From Trueperella sp. (GTDB taxonomy: Bacteria; Actinomycetota; Actinomycetes; Actinomycetales; Actinomycetaceae), in assembly GCA_030532125.1 (NCBI GenBank), contig JAUNLU010000001.1:124001-188000 (forward strand): DNA of 64,000 nucleotides, in the 5' to 3' direction. The position numbers and the translations under genes are program-made. This document shows positions 19,106 to 27,750 of the stretch, in pieces (position 1 is the first letter of the stretch; every line of letters begins with the position of its first letter). A model generated the notes under the pieces. It did no database searches. It was not told where the DNA came from and saw nothing but the letters and a program-made list of their open reading frames with translations.

Positions 19106-19876
19106 TTAACCCAACCAGGATTTAAGCATCTGCTGGGAGGCTTCTTCCAGCGCCATCTGCCACTTCGGGCCGAAAGTTAGCCGGCGCACGCCCAGTTCCT
19201 TCAGCTCGGCATAGTTGCCGGCATCAGTGCCCTCAGTGGGGGAAACTGTGACGTTAACTGGCACCTCAGTAGCAGCGACAACCGTGCGGATATCTTCCGC
19301 AGTGGTAATACCCACCGGATACACCGAGCGGGCACCGGCCGCCACCATCAATTCCATCCGAGCTACCGCTTCACCCATCGGATCAGCAAATTCTGCAGTA
19401 CCCAGTGCAACTGCGTCAGTACGACCGTTGATTACCAGATCCACTCCAGCTTTGTCCGCAGTTTCCCGCGCCAAGCGAATGTAGTCGGCATGTTCTTCCC
19501 GAGTGCGTACCCGATTGCCTTCAGAATGCACTACGTCTTCAATATTCACTCCGACGACGCCGGTGGCTAATACTTTTTCTATTAGCTCATCAGCTGGCAT
19601 TCCGTAGCCAGATTCCACATCCAACGACACCGGGATGTCCACTGCATTGACGATATGCTTGGCAACCATCAGGTAGTGATCAAAGTTCATACCTTCACCG
19701 TCAGAATTTCCAACTGCTTCGGCAACCGGGTGCGATCCGATAGTCAACCCCGGGAATCCAGCTGCCTCAGCTTGGCGCGCACTCCACACATCCCATACCG
19801 TCGGCAGTACTAGTAACTCACCCGATTCGTGAGCTTTGGCGAATTTTGTAGCTAGTTCCTGTTGCTTAGTGGACAT
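19106..19876 (-). CDS. PEP mutase / isocitrate lyase superfamily enzyme
   Basis: A 256-aa TIM-barrel enzyme. It has LPTVWDVWSARQAEAAGF (about 24-41), LDVESGYG with metal-binding acid residues, GVVGVNIEDVVH, and INGRTDA, which mark the PEP mutase-like branch (carboxyphosphonoenolpyruvate mutase, oxaloacetate decarboxylase and relatives). The exact reaction cannot be told: the loop KKCGH of true isocitrate lyases is absent and no phosphonate or methylcitrate genes are adjacent. GAGGAAAAG precedes the ATG. Single gene inserted in the otherwise mycobacterium-like HlyIII-Mca neighbourhood. Confidence 0.88.
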   Translation of the reverse strand: MSTKQQELATKFAKAHESGELLVLPTVWDVWSARQAEAAGFPGLTIGSHPVAEAVGNSDGEGMNFDHYLMVAKHIVNAVDIPVSLDVESGYGMPADELIEKVLATGVVGVNIEDVVHSEGNRVRTREEHADYIRLARETADKAGVDLVINGRTDAVALGTAEFADPMGEAVARMELMVAAGARSVYPVGITTAEDIRTVVAATEVPVNVTVSPTEGTDAGNYAELKELGVRRLTFGPKWQMALEEASQQMLKSWLG

Positions 19877-20020
19877 TTCTTTTCCTCACAATCTGTGCCT
19901 AATCGGGGCACTTGCCGCGTCAGGCAGTGCTGCAATTCTAAGAAGAACGGCTGCCTAACTTAGCGAAACACAATTTTCTATTCTATTTTTGCTGTTCAGC
20001 GCACTATCGCCAGTGGCGAA

Positions 20021-20935
20021 CTACAGGCCAGGGATACGTTCAAACAGATCGTGTTCTATCTGACCAGGCTCCGGCCTGCCCACTGTGCTTAGTGCCAATT
20101 CAAATTCTTCCCATGGCCACACCTTGGCTTCCAAGTCTCGTGGCACTGCAAAGAAGAATCCATCAGGATCAATTTGCGTGGCGTGTGCGCGTAATGCGGC
20201 GTCGCGCTGCGGGAAAAACTCCGCTACGTCAATCCGCGCGTCGGCAACTCGGGTAAAACCGCGGTCACTGTCGTATTTCTTATGCCGTTCTAGCCAACCA
20301 CCGAAAGGACTTTCTAGCCCCGCAGCCAGCATCGCTTCTTGCAATGCCATAATCCGTGGCGTGGTAAAGGAAATATCGTAATAGACCTTGGACACTTGCC
20401 ACGGATCCCCACATTCGGGATAGGCCTGCGCATCGCTGGCTGCCGCCACGGCCATCATGGACACAATATGGGCCCGGATATGGTCGGGATGCGGATACCC
20501 ACCCTGTTCGTCATAAGTAGTAAGCACTTGTGGGCGGAACTCTCGGATCTGCCGCACTAATTCCCGCACAGGCTCACCAATGGGCACGGTGGCAAAACTC
20601 CCAGCCGGCAAGGGCGGCAGTGGATCGCCGGTGGGGAAGCCAGAGTCTTCAAAGCCCAGCCAAACATGTTCCACTCCCAGCGCGGCTGCTGCTGCAGCCA
20701 TTTCCGATCGCCGCACTCGGGCGATATGCTGCGCAATTTCAGTATCTGCTTGCAAAGCGGGATTGAGAATATCACCGCGCTCACCGCCAGTCAGAGTTAC
20801 TATGCGCACGCGCCCAGTCTTGGCATACTTAGCGGACATACCTGCACCCTTTGACGCCTCGTCATCCGGGTGGGCATGAACTGCCATGAGGCGCCGCTCT
20901 GGCGCAGCTAGCCCAGTTTCAACTTCGCTTATCAC
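20021..20935 (-). CDS. mca: Mycothiol S-conjugate amidase
   Basis: Zinc amidase (304 aa) that cleaves mycothiol conjugates to mercapturic acids and glucosaminyl-inositol during detoxification. The LmbE-fold motif reads AVHAHPDDEASKG (H22, D25 as zinc and catalytic residues), followed by TGGERGDILNPAL, and the second zinc His lies in GYPHPDHIRAH. The ExSKG sequence after HPDD is Mca-like; MshB usually reads HPDDETL. Neighbouring greA supports Mca. Its presence implies a mycothiol-producing cell. GTG start with GAGG upstream. Divergent from greA. Confidence 0.88.
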   Translation of the reverse strand: MISEVETGLAAPERRLMAVHAHPDDEASKGAGMSAKYAKTGRVRIVTLTGGERGDILNPALQADTEIAQHIARVRRSEMAAAAAALGVEHVWLGFEDSGFPTGDPLPPLPAGSFATVPIGEPVRELVRQIREFRPQVLTTYDEQGGYPHPDHIRAHIVSMMAVAAASDAQAYPECGDPWQVSKVYYDISFTTPRIMALQEAMLAAGLESPFGGWLERHKKYDSDRGFTRVADARIDVAEFFPQRDAALRAHATQIDPDGFFFAVPRDLEAKVWPWEEFELALSTVGRPEPGQIEHDLFERIPGL

Positions 20936-20958
20936 TACTCAACACCTCAACGGTTTAA

Positions 20959-20986
20959 TTTTCAACTATTTCAGTTTAGTTGAAAA
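20959..20986. promoter_or_regulatory. Operator-like dyad between mca and greA
   Basis: Perfect 10-bp arms TTTTCAACTA/TAGTTGAAAA with an 8-nt AT-rich centre, 24 bp before the mca start and upstream of the greA promoter. AT-rich, symmetric and in a divergent gap, so a repressor site is likely. Confidence 0.45.
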
Positions 20987-21021
20987 CAGAAATAATTTCT
21001 ACTGGCAACCGTGGCACGGAA

Positions 21022-21050
21022 TTGTCACGCCTGCTTTGCGGTGATAAGGT
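21022..21050 (+). promoter_or_regulatory. Sigma-70-type promoter of greA
   Basis: TTGTCA, 17-bp spacer, TAAGGT, with TG one base before the -10. The 5' UTR would be about 45 nt to the ATG at 21103. Confidence 0.6.
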
Positions 21051-21102
21051 CACAAAATGCTATGCACCGCTAGCTAAATGCGGTATCAGTAAGGAGATTT
21101 TG

Positions 21103-21585
21103 ATGGCTGCAGAGACTACCTGGCTCTCGCAAGAAACTTTCGACCGCCTGTCAAAAGAGCTCGAATATTTGAAGACGACCGGACGCACTGAAATAGCTGA
21201 GCGCATTGAAACCGCCCGCTCAGAAGGTGACTTGCGGGAAAATGGCGGCTATCACGCCGCGCGCGAAGAGCAATCCAAAATGGAAGGTCGCATTCAGGAA
21301 CTTACCTACCTGCTGGAGCATGCCGAAATTGGCGAATCTGACACCGACACTTCCCAGGTAGCGCCCGGCCTAGTAATCACTGCCAAAGTAAATGATAAGG
21401 AAAAGCGATTCCTGCTCGGCTCCCGCGAAGCTGCCAACTTCGTAGACGTCGACGTCTACCCAGAATCCGCCCCGCTGGGTTCAGCAATTATGGGGCTGGC
21501 CGCGGGCGATAAAACTTCTTATCTGGCACCGAACGGCAAAGAGTTCCAGGTAGAGATACTGAAGATCGAATCCTTTAACGGCTGA
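21103..21585 (+). CDS. greA: Transcription elongation factor GreA
   Basis: Rescues backtracked RNA polymerase by stimulating transcript cleavage. The 160-aa protein has the N-terminal coiled coil (LSKELEYLKTTGRTEIAERI, GDLRENGGYHAAREEQ with the acidic tip Asp and Glu) and the C-terminal FKBP-like domain (YPESAPLGSAIMGLAAGD). The start is the ATG at 21103 with AAGGAG six bases before it; a longer in-frame start lies upstream of the promoter and is not credible. The msrA gene follows after 5 bp. Confidence 0.96.
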   Translation: MAAETTWLSQETFDRLSKELEYLKTTGRTEIAERIETARSEGDLRENGGYHAAREEQSKMEGRIQELTYLLEHAEIGESDTDTSQVAPGLVITAKVNDKEKRFLLGSREAANFVDVDVYPESAPLGSAIMGLAAGDKTSYLAPNGKEFQVEILKIESFNG

Positions 21586-21590
21586 GATCG

Positions 21591-22259
21591 ATGTTCCTCA
21601 ACCAGTCGGTGTCACCACAGACCGCTCTGCCTGGGCGGGCTACCCCCATTTTGACTGGGCCACAACAACACCTGGTATTCCACACTGACCTACTTGCTCC
21701 CGCCGCGCCGGGCCAAGAAGAAATTTTCTTGGCTGCCGGATGTTTCTGGGGAGTGGAGGAAATAATGTGGCAGCTGCCCGGCGTCGTAAACACTGCTACG
21801 GGATACATGGGGGGATACACTCCTAACCCGGAATACGGCGAAGTGTGCAGCGGGCTAACTGGACACACTGAAACGGTGCGCGTGGTCTACCAAGCCACCG
21901 CAGCGGAGAGTCCACTACCGCTGATTTTGAAGACATTCTGGGAATGCCATGACCCCACTTCATTGAATCGGCAGGGAAATGACATCGGCACCCAGTATCG
22001 TTCCGCAATTTTTTACACCACCCCGCAGCAACAGGACTTGGCACTAACCTCTCGCGCTACTTACAACCAAGTATTGGCGGCAGCTGGGCGTGGCCAGATC
22101 GTCACCGAAATTCGCAGCACTGACGACGCCGGTGAGTTTTACTGGGCTGAAGCAGTACATCAGCAGTATCTAATTAGCGTCCCCAACGGATACCGATGCC
22201 ACGCCACCTCTGGATTGCCCTGCCCTCTTCCCGGTTCGGGGCCACTGGCAGCGCTATAA
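21591..22259 (+). CDS. msrA: Peptide methionine sulfoxide reductase MsrA
   Basis: Reduces methionine-S-sulfoxide in proteins. Catalytic C51 lies in AAGCFWGVEE, followed by GYMGGYTPNPEYGEVCSGLTGHTE and DIGTQYRSAIF, all diagnostic. Resolving Cys residues are present near the C-terminus (YRCHATSGLPCP). The N-terminus carries about 40 extra residues before the core, as in actinobacterial MsrA. It follows greA by 5 bp, so it is probably read from the greA promoter. Confidence 0.95.
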   Translation: MFLNQSVSPQTALPGRATPILTGPQQHLVFHTDLLAPAAPGQEEIFLAAGCFWGVEEIMWQLPGVVNTATGYMGGYTPNPEYGEVCSGLTGHTETVRVVYQATAAESPLPLILKTFWECHDPTSLNRQGNDIGTQYRSAIFYTTPQQQDLALTSRATYNQVLAAAGRGQIVTEIRSTDDAGEFYWAEAVHQQYLISVPNGYRCHATSGLPCPLPGSGPLAAL

Positions 22260-22310
22260 CACTAGGATTTACTTGTAGCCAAGTTTGAAGCCAAGCGAGA
22301 AAGGCATCTC

Positions 22311-22754
22311 ATGGTTGAATTACCCACCGTTTCTGGACCATTCGGCAAAAGCCCAGAACTAACTTTCCCGGATGCGCCTGCCCCTAAAGGGCTACAGATA
22401 GTAACACTAAAAGAGGGAACTGGGCCAGTAGTAAAAGCTGGCGACGAAGTTGAGTGCAACTACCACGGCCAAATCTGGAATGCCGAAATCTTTGACTCGT
22501 CTTATTTCCGCCACGAAAGCGCCCGCTTCCCCATTGGCGTTGGCATGGTTATTGAGGCTTGGGATCGAGCGCTAGTTGGCAAAACAGTCGGCTCCCGGCT
22601 ATTGCTGAGCGTTCCACCCGCCAAAGGATACGGCGCCGCCGGCAACCCCAGAGCTGGAATTGCCGGCGACGACGTTATTGTATTTGTAATCGACATCCTG
22701 GGAGTAGCGAATCCGCCTTATAAAATGACGCAACGCCATCTGGAAGTCGAGTAA
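22311..22754 (+). CDS. FKBP-type peptidyl-prolyl isomerase
   Basis: A 147-aa cytosolic FKBP with one domain: GLQIVTLKEGTGPVVKAGDEV, then YHGQIWNAEIFDSSY, FPIGVGMVIEAWDRALVGKTVGSRLLLSVPP and GYG, ending VFVIDILGV. The hydrophobic active-site residues (Tyr, Phe, Asp, Trp, Tyr) are present, so cis-trans isomerase activity is expected. AGAAAGG upstream. It is last in the greA-msrA-fkbP run and its stop abuts the stop of the convergent membrane protein gene. Confidence 0.92.
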   Translation: MVELPTVSGPFGKSPELTFPDAPAPKGLQIVTLKEGTGPVVKAGDEVECNYHGQIWNAEIFDSSYFRHESARFPIGVGMVIEAWDRALVGKTVGSRLLLSVPPAKGYGAAGNPRAGIAGDDVIVFVIDILGVANPPYKMTQRHLEVE

Positions 22755-24155
22755 CTACTCCTTATCGGGAATATCCCCACGCGGGAGGTCAGCTGCTGTG
22801 CTCACTTCCCACTTCGGATTCGGTTGCAGCCCCTTTTCGATAAGGTGCGGATCCGCGGCTAGTGGGGTACGCGGCTTCGGATAGCGTTTATCCGACTTCC
22901 ACCACGGCATATTTCCCACCCAACCATCTACTGGCGGAAGCGGCGATTCTGGTTCCATACCCAACTCAGCCGGAGTTTCCTTGATGGTGTCAGTCAGGAA
23001 GTACTTATCGGCGTCGTCGAAATTATGCTTGGCAACTTCGCGGAACTCTTTATGTTCGAAGTACAGACCATCGCGCAATGGGTGACGCCCCGTCTTGATT
23101 ATCTTGTACAGCCAGTAGATGAACAGCGCCACGTTGGAGATCAACGCTAGCCAAGCACAGACAGCGTTGGCGGTGGGATCCATAGTGGCAAAGTTATGCA
23201 TCTTCCCTGGCGGCACAAATGTCTCCGCCAGCAGATTATTGACTGCGATCCAGAACATAAGCGTAAAGCAGCGGAACCAAATCCACTGCCCCCGCGCCCA
23301 AGTGAAGGCTGGGATAGTACACGCCAACAGCAGCGCAAGCGTGCAGTACCAGGTGTAGTCAGCTAGCGAGTTGTACAGGAAAGCGTGATTCCATAGGTCG
23401 TAGGCGACAACCCACGGCCACACCATATCGATCCAGATCAAACCGCGAACTTGCTTCTTGCCGTTTTCTTTCTTCTTGCCGGCTGAGGTAATCATGATCT
23501 TGCCCAGACCGGTGATCGTGATGATATTCAGCAAACCAGCAACTGCAGACAGAATGTTCCAGTATCCGCCAATGGTGCGGAATCCAGTAGCTGGGTCAAT
23601 ACCAACATGAGCCGCTTCGAAGTTATTAGCAAGCGCCTGGTACCACTCCGGAGAATGCAGAGTAGCAGTGATACCGCGCGCCTCGGGGAGTCCGGCGAGC
23701 ATATCCCGTGCCGATGCGTCATTAATAGCTTGCAAACAGCTGGGATCAGCCGCGCAGGCATAGTAATTATCAGCTTCAAAGAAGATGGTGACGTCACGGA
23801 CATTGGCTTCCATGATATTTATCGCCAGCCCCAGCCAGAGCGCCACGCCAAACCAGATGGCATAGCGGTGCGCCTTTATTGGGTTCTTTTTGCCGTACCA
23901 AAGCAGGAATCCGGTCATAGTTGCAGTGGCGACCATGATGACAAATTTCCCGAATGGGAACCAGCCCACAATCGGGATGGCATACTTTATTGCCCACGGA
24001 ATAGCTAACACTCCACCTACTGTCCACAGGGCAAAAACTGTCCAGTTCCAGCGCCGGTGGATCTCAGCGATAGCGACTTGAGCTACGAACACTACTATCC
24101 AGGTTATATACACCGTGGGAGTGCCTATTTCCCACAAACCTAAGAACGAGTCCAC
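22755..24155 (-). CDS. DUF5692-type polytopic membrane protein, long form
   Basis: A 466-aa membrane protein with about eight to nine hydrophobic segments. The core motifs, shared with the smaller paralogue at 25539, are NIMEANVRD (113-121), AYDLWN (251-256), a WYCTLALLLACTIPAF run ending at 284, and RCFTLMFW. A 65-residue extramembrane insert (about 127-192) with two Cys (C134, C140) separates the first motifs, and a 110-residue polar C-terminal tail ends the protein. I assign DUF5692 from these motifs; no function is known. GTG start with GAGGG upstream. Divergent from the SRPBCC gene, with a shared control region. Confidence 0.75.
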   Translation of the reverse strand: MDSFLGLWEIGTPTVYITWIVVFVAQVAIAEIHRRWNWTVFALWTVGGVLAIPWAIKYAIPIVGWFPFGKFVIMVATATMTGFLLWYGKKNPIKAHRYAIWFGVALWLGLAINIMEANVRDVTIFFEADNYYACAADPSCLQAINDASARDMLAGLPEARGITATLHSPEWYQALANNFEAAHVGIDPATGFRTIGGYWNILSAVAGLLNIITITGLGKIMITSAGKKKENGKKQVRGLIWIDMVWPWVVAYDLWNHAFLYNSLADYTWYCTLALLLACTIPAFTWARGQWIWFRCFTLMFWIAVNNLLAETFVPPGKMHNFATMDPTANAVCAWLALISNVALFIYWLYKIIKTGRHPLRDGLYFEHKEFREVAKHNFDDADKYFLTDTIKETPAELGMEPESPLPPVDGWVGNMPWWKSDKRYPKPRTPLAADPHLIEKGLQPNPKWEVSTAADLPRGDIPDKE

Positions 24156-24480
24156 TTAAAACCCTCTTTCACTAACACGCAGATGGATCAAGAACTCTGC
24201 GGATTTGTGCCTTTTCAGCGACTGATGGTTGAAATCTCCTCGTCGAAATATCAACCAATAGGGATGAAAAGCTTTTCAAAGAGGCTACGCCTAATCGCAC
24301 GCCCGGGCAACCATTTTTTGCGATATGCAGCACATATAAAAGGTGTACACTATCGTGTATCGCTCTTGAACGATATTTCACTCACCAAAAGTTGGGCGCC
24401 TTTTTGCAGCGTCGCACCCACCCAACTGGCGGCGATTTAATATCGCCAAGATTGACAATCTACATTCCAATGGAGGAACA
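24156..24480. promoter_or_regulatory. Divergent control region of the DUF5692/SRPBCC module
   Basis: 325 bp without a gene between divergent membrane genes. It holds TATAAA at 24335-24340, a dyad TACAC-TATC-GTGTA at 24346-24359, a second dyad GGCGAT-TTAAT-ATCGCC at 24431-24447, and GGAGGA just before the SRPBCC ATG. The two dyads look like operator sites. A TTGACA at 24452 is too close to the start codon to act as a -35 for this gene. Confidence 0.5.
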
Positions 24481-25536
24481 ATGTCAAAGTTCAAGTCAGC
24501 AGTAAAAGTGTTGGCTCCACTGGGCCTGGCCGGACTCACCGGTATGACAGTTTTTAGTCAGTTCACCGGTAAAGGCACCCCAGAGGAACAAAAATGGCGC
24601 TATCCGGCAGATGATCTGATAGACGCACACTATTCCAATGGCCGCTCTTCTACCTATGCCATCGATATTGACGCTCCGGCATACGCGGTATATCGGATTT
24701 TCAAACAGATTGGGGCAGAACGTACTGGATCGTTTAGCTCGGAATTCCTGGAGCGCACTTTCGCTCGGCTGCCCTTCTTCAATAGCTACGAGATCCAGGA
24801 AGAATTCCAGCAGCCAGATTCCATGATGCCCGGAGATATCGCTGCGTTTGATTTCCACGGCATGAGCATGGAATGGGCTGACATCGTACCTGGCAAGTAC
24901 ATAGTACAATGGGTGGACACCAAGACCCCACCGCGTGCCCCCGGCTCGTATGCTTTCCGCTTCCCCGGGATGAAACACTTTGCCGCTGCTTGGTGTTTCT
25001 ACCTAATTCCACTGTCCGGAGAGCGTACCCGGCTATTGAACCACTGGCGGATTGGTTTTGAGCCAGATAATGGTTTGGTCGCCGCATTTAACTGGACGAA
25101 TATCGAACTAATTGGTGGCGTTATGGCACACCTGCAGAACATCTACGTAAAACGGGTAGCCGAATTCCGCAAGCGGGAACAGCTCGGTGGCAAGATAATG
25201 CGCAAGCTATTCGGCGGTGGAATTATCGACACCGGCACCCCAGCTGGACGTTGGGATGGCACCCCGCTGTTTGATAAGACCTACACCCAGTGGTTCCGCT
25301 ACGGGCGCCAAAATCCGGCGGTCACGGATATCCGCCCACCAGTAACCGATAACCCCGATTGGCCACCACTTGGGCCTGACTCACCGTGGGCAGATCGGAT
25401 CGACGCCGAATACTTCGTAGATTGGGAAGAACCAGAGTTTTCCTGGGATGAACAGATCCGCCAAAAGATGGAAGGTACTTACCTCAAGGGATGGGGAAAG
25501 AAGAAACCAGCAGCAACTGCGGACGGAGATGAGTAG
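24481..25536 (+). CDS. Membrane-tethered SRPBCC-type lipid/ligand-binding protein
   Basis: A 351-aa protein with a single N-terminal hydrophobic segment (about residues 9-27), then an SRPBCC-like domain (about 57-205): IDIDAPAYAVYRIFKQIG, ERTGSFSSEFLERTF, a central GDIAAF..GMSMEWADIVPGKYIVQ sheet and a closing ERTRLLNHWRIGF. This is the pattern of START/polyketide-cyclase-like pockets that hold hydrophobic ligands. The C-terminal 120 residues are Trp/Pro-rich and acidic, without a known domain. Strong GGAGGA ribosome site. It is 2 bp from the following DUF5692 gene, so they form one operon. Confidence 0.75.
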   Translation: MSKFKSAVKVLAPLGLAGLTGMTVFSQFTGKGTPEEQKWRYPADDLIDAHYSNGRSSTYAIDIDAPAYAVYRIFKQIGAERTGSFSSEFLERTFARLPFFNSYEIQEEFQQPDSMMPGDIAAFDFHGMSMEWADIVPGKYIVQWVDTKTPPRAPGSYAFRFPGMKHFAAAWCFYLIPLSGERTRLLNHWRIGFEPDNGLVAAFNWTNIELIGGVMAHLQNIYVKRVAEFRKREQLGGKIMRKLFGGGIIDTGTPAGRWDGTPLFDKTYTQWFRYGRQNPAVTDIRPPVTDNPDWPPLGPDSPWADRIDAEYFVDWEEPEFSWDEQIRQKMEGTYLKGWGKKKPAATADGDE

Positions 25537-25538
25537 CA

Positions 25539-26558
25539 ATGACGCCCCCTACTCCGGACTACCCCACCCTGTTCTTCTTTGAAGTTGGGGAATGGTGGGA
25601 CTACGCAATGCTACTGTTAGTGATCGCAGCGCTGGCTTTCACTGCCTGGTTGGCACAACGCAACAAATGGGTAGCAATTGCAGTGTTCATCGTCATCCCC
25701 GTAGCGCTAACCATATTCTGGTGGCCCACCTCAACACAGGGAACGGCTTCTGCCGGCTGGTTTGCGATAGTTAAACAGTATTCGGCCCTGCTAGGCAGCC
25801 TGTCCCTAGTTGCCTTGCAATACTTCAAGAAATTGCAGCTCAACAAGTGGTACTTGTTGATCCCGCCGTTCATTCTGGCAGTGAATATTCTGGAGGCCGT
25901 TATCCGCGATTTCCAGTGCTACTCGATCCACGGCGCAGATCCAGTATCTGGCGTGTGGACCTGGGGCGGGCCGTGGAACATCATGAATGGGATAGCGGGC
26001 ATACTCAACCTGCTCATGATTTCTGGCTGGATTGGCATCTATGTATCCAAGAACAAAGACAAGGCAGTTATCTGGGGCGACCTCACCATCTGGTGGATCA
26101 TTGCTTATGACCTGTGGAATGTGGCCTACGTATACAACTGCCTATCTGACCGCGCCTGGTACTCCGGAGTAGCGCTGCTACTGTCTTGTACTATTCCGGC
26201 GTTCTTGTGGTTCGGGAAAGGCTCGTGGATTCAGTACCGGGCGTACACGCTCACATTCTGGTCTGCAGTAGTGCTCACTTTCCCGCACTTCATGCATGAT
26301 TCAATTTTCGCCCATCACCCCAGCCAAAATCCGAATGCTATGTTAGTGCTATCGCTGGCAGCATTACTGTTCAATGTGGGGGTCTTCTGCTACCACGTCT
26401 ACCGGATTGCCAAGCTGCGCCGGAACCCAATCAAGCAGGAGATCTACTCCGACACCCCAACCTACATCAAGTGGGTTAATGAAACTGCGGCGCCAGAGAC
26501 CCAGGATCGGATCGCTGCTCGCCTAGGCAAGACCGCAGCGGAAGTGGGTTACCGCTAA
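25539..26558 (+). CDS. DUF5692-type polytopic membrane protein, short form
   Basis: A 339-aa membrane protein with about eight hydrophobic segments and little else. It repeats the motifs of the divergent long paralogue: NILEAVIRD (116-124), AYDLWN (189-194), YNCLSDRAWYSG, LLLSCTIPAF ending at 222 and the RAYTLTFW run. Charged residues (Glu, Arg, Asp) inside otherwise hydrophobic segments are conserved in both, which suggests a binding or catalytic site within the membrane. No function is known. It follows the SRPBCC gene by 2 bp and ends at a perfect palindromic terminator. Confidence 0.75.
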   Translation: MTPPTPDYPTLFFFEVGEWWDYAMLLLVIAALAFTAWLAQRNKWVAIAVFIVIPVALTIFWWPTSTQGTASAGWFAIVKQYSALLGSLSLVALQYFKKLQLNKWYLLIPPFILAVNILEAVIRDFQCYSIHGADPVSGVWTWGGPWNIMNGIAGILNLLMISGWIGIYVSKNKDKAVIWGDLTIWWIIAYDLWNVAYVYNCLSDRAWYSGVALLLSCTIPAFLWFGKGSWIQYRAYTLTFWSAVVLTFPHFMHDSIFAHHPSQNPNAMLVLSLAALLFNVGVFCYHVYRIAKLRRNPIKQEIYSDTPTYIKWVNETAAPETQDRIAARLGKTAAEVGYR

Positions 26559-26576
26559 GGAATAGTTAGCAAACAT

Positions 26577-26622
26577 AAACAAGCTGATGGCCGGGAAAAT
26601 TTTCCCGGCCATCAGCTTGTTT
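26577..26622. terminator. Bidirectional terminator, perfect 46-bp palindrome
   Basis: Arms of 23 bp with no loop base, centred between 26599 and 26600, starting AAACAAGCTGATGG. A-rich and T-rich ends give a T-run on both strands, so it can end transcription of both the DUF5692 gene and the convergent BI-1 gene. Confidence 0.85.
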
Positions 26623-26635
26623 TAGGTAAGAATTG

Positions 26636-27550
26636 CTAGCTTCGGCTGCTTGCCACAATGGCAATTAGGCGTAGCACCTCAATGTAAATCCAAAGGATAG
26701 TCATCACAATGGCAATCCCGCAGGTCCACGCAAATTTCTGGGGGGCACCATTGGCAATAGCAGTATTCACATCTTCAAAGTCAGCGACGAGGAGGTAGGC
26801 AGCCACTAGGATCATTCCAGCTCCGATAACCACGCCAATAGGCAAGCCCAATATCGTAGCGGACGCCAATCCCCAGGCCCCGAAGTCAAAAACTCCAAAA
26901 AATGAACCGATCATATTAACTACCAAGAAAATCAGGTAGCCAATCATCACGGTGAGCACTATCTTTCGACCACGGCTAGAGGTACGAACTTTTCCGGAGT
27001 AATGCAGACCCAGCGTAACCGCCACAATTATTGCAGTAGCAATAATCGCTTGCAGGGCGATACCAGGCACCACCAGCTCCAACGCAGCAGTAATAGCTCC
27101 CAGGGCTATGCCTTCTAGCGCCGCATAGGCGATTGCCAATGCCGGAGCCACTACTCGCTGGAAAGCGATGACCATGCCAATGATAAAAGCAATTATTACT
27201 GCGCCTCCGGCAACTGGCCCCATCAGACTAAGCGGCAGCAAGAGCGCCGTCACTATGCCAAATACCAGCGTAGTGCCGAGCAGAATTGCCGTTTTGTTCA
27301 TAGCGTCTTGGTAGGTCATCCGCTCAGTGGTGGCACCAATTCCAGCTGCTGCGGGCTGCTGGGTAAATGCCGACTGTTGGGCATTAGCGGCGGGCTGATT
27401 GGGGAACGCTCCCGGCTGCTGCGTATAGCCCTCCGGAGAGTATTGCCCGCGGTAGTCAGTCTGGTAAGCGGTTTGCTGTTGCGGTGCATAATTATTTGGC
27501 CGGCGCGTATCAGAAAAATACGGGTTACGGCTCATTACCGGATTACTCAC
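26636..27550 (-). CDS. Bax inhibitor-1/YccA family membrane protein
   Basis: A 304-aa protein with a Gln/Pro-rich cytosolic N-terminus (about 1-75, repeats of QQP/TQQP) and seven hydrophobic segments. The BI-1-like segments include MTYQDAMNKTAILLG, IAYAALEGIALGAI and the ending TCGIAIVMTILWIYIEVLRLIAI. Family members are membrane channels or stress proteins, some with calcium leak activity; the bacterial role is unclear. GTG start with AGGAGG upstream. Single gene. Confidence 0.92.
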   Translation of the reverse strand: MSNPVMSRNPYFSDTRRPNNYAPQQQTAYQTDYRGQYSPEGYTQQPGAFPNQPAANAQQSAFTQQPAAAGIGATTERMTYQDAMNKTAILLGTTLVFGIVTALLLPLSLMGPVAGGAVIIAFIIGMVIAFQRVVAPALAIAYAALEGIALGAITAALELVVPGIALQAIIATAIIVAVTLGLHYSGKVRTSSRGRKIVLTVMIGYLIFLVVNMIGSFFGVFDFGAWGLASATILGLPIGVVIGAGMILVAAYLLVADFEDVNTAIANGAPQKFAWTCGIAIVMTILWIYIEVLRLIAIVASSRS

Positions 27551-27750
27551 GGATGCCTCCTAATAAATAGACCATTTTCAGTCTAGCTAATTTAGGGGGT
27601 TTTCTCGTTTCTGTCCTCCCTAAGCGGAGACGGAAAAGCCACCGGCAGCGCTCATCAACAGGCATTACTCGCGCCCGAGATATCGCCGCCACTTCACGAG
27701 TTCCCCAGTGTTACGACAAGGAAAAATACTAGTAAACTGCCTGGGAAACT

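Noticed and set aside
24452..24457. TTGACA as -35 of the SRPBCC gene
   Set aside because: Only 23 bp remain to the start codon, so no -10 and transcription start can fit before the ribosome site.
24496..24978. Minus-strand open frame of 160 codons inside the SRPBCC gene
   Set aside because: No ribosome site, His/Gly/Ile-mixed shadow of the SRPBCC coding strand; no family pattern.
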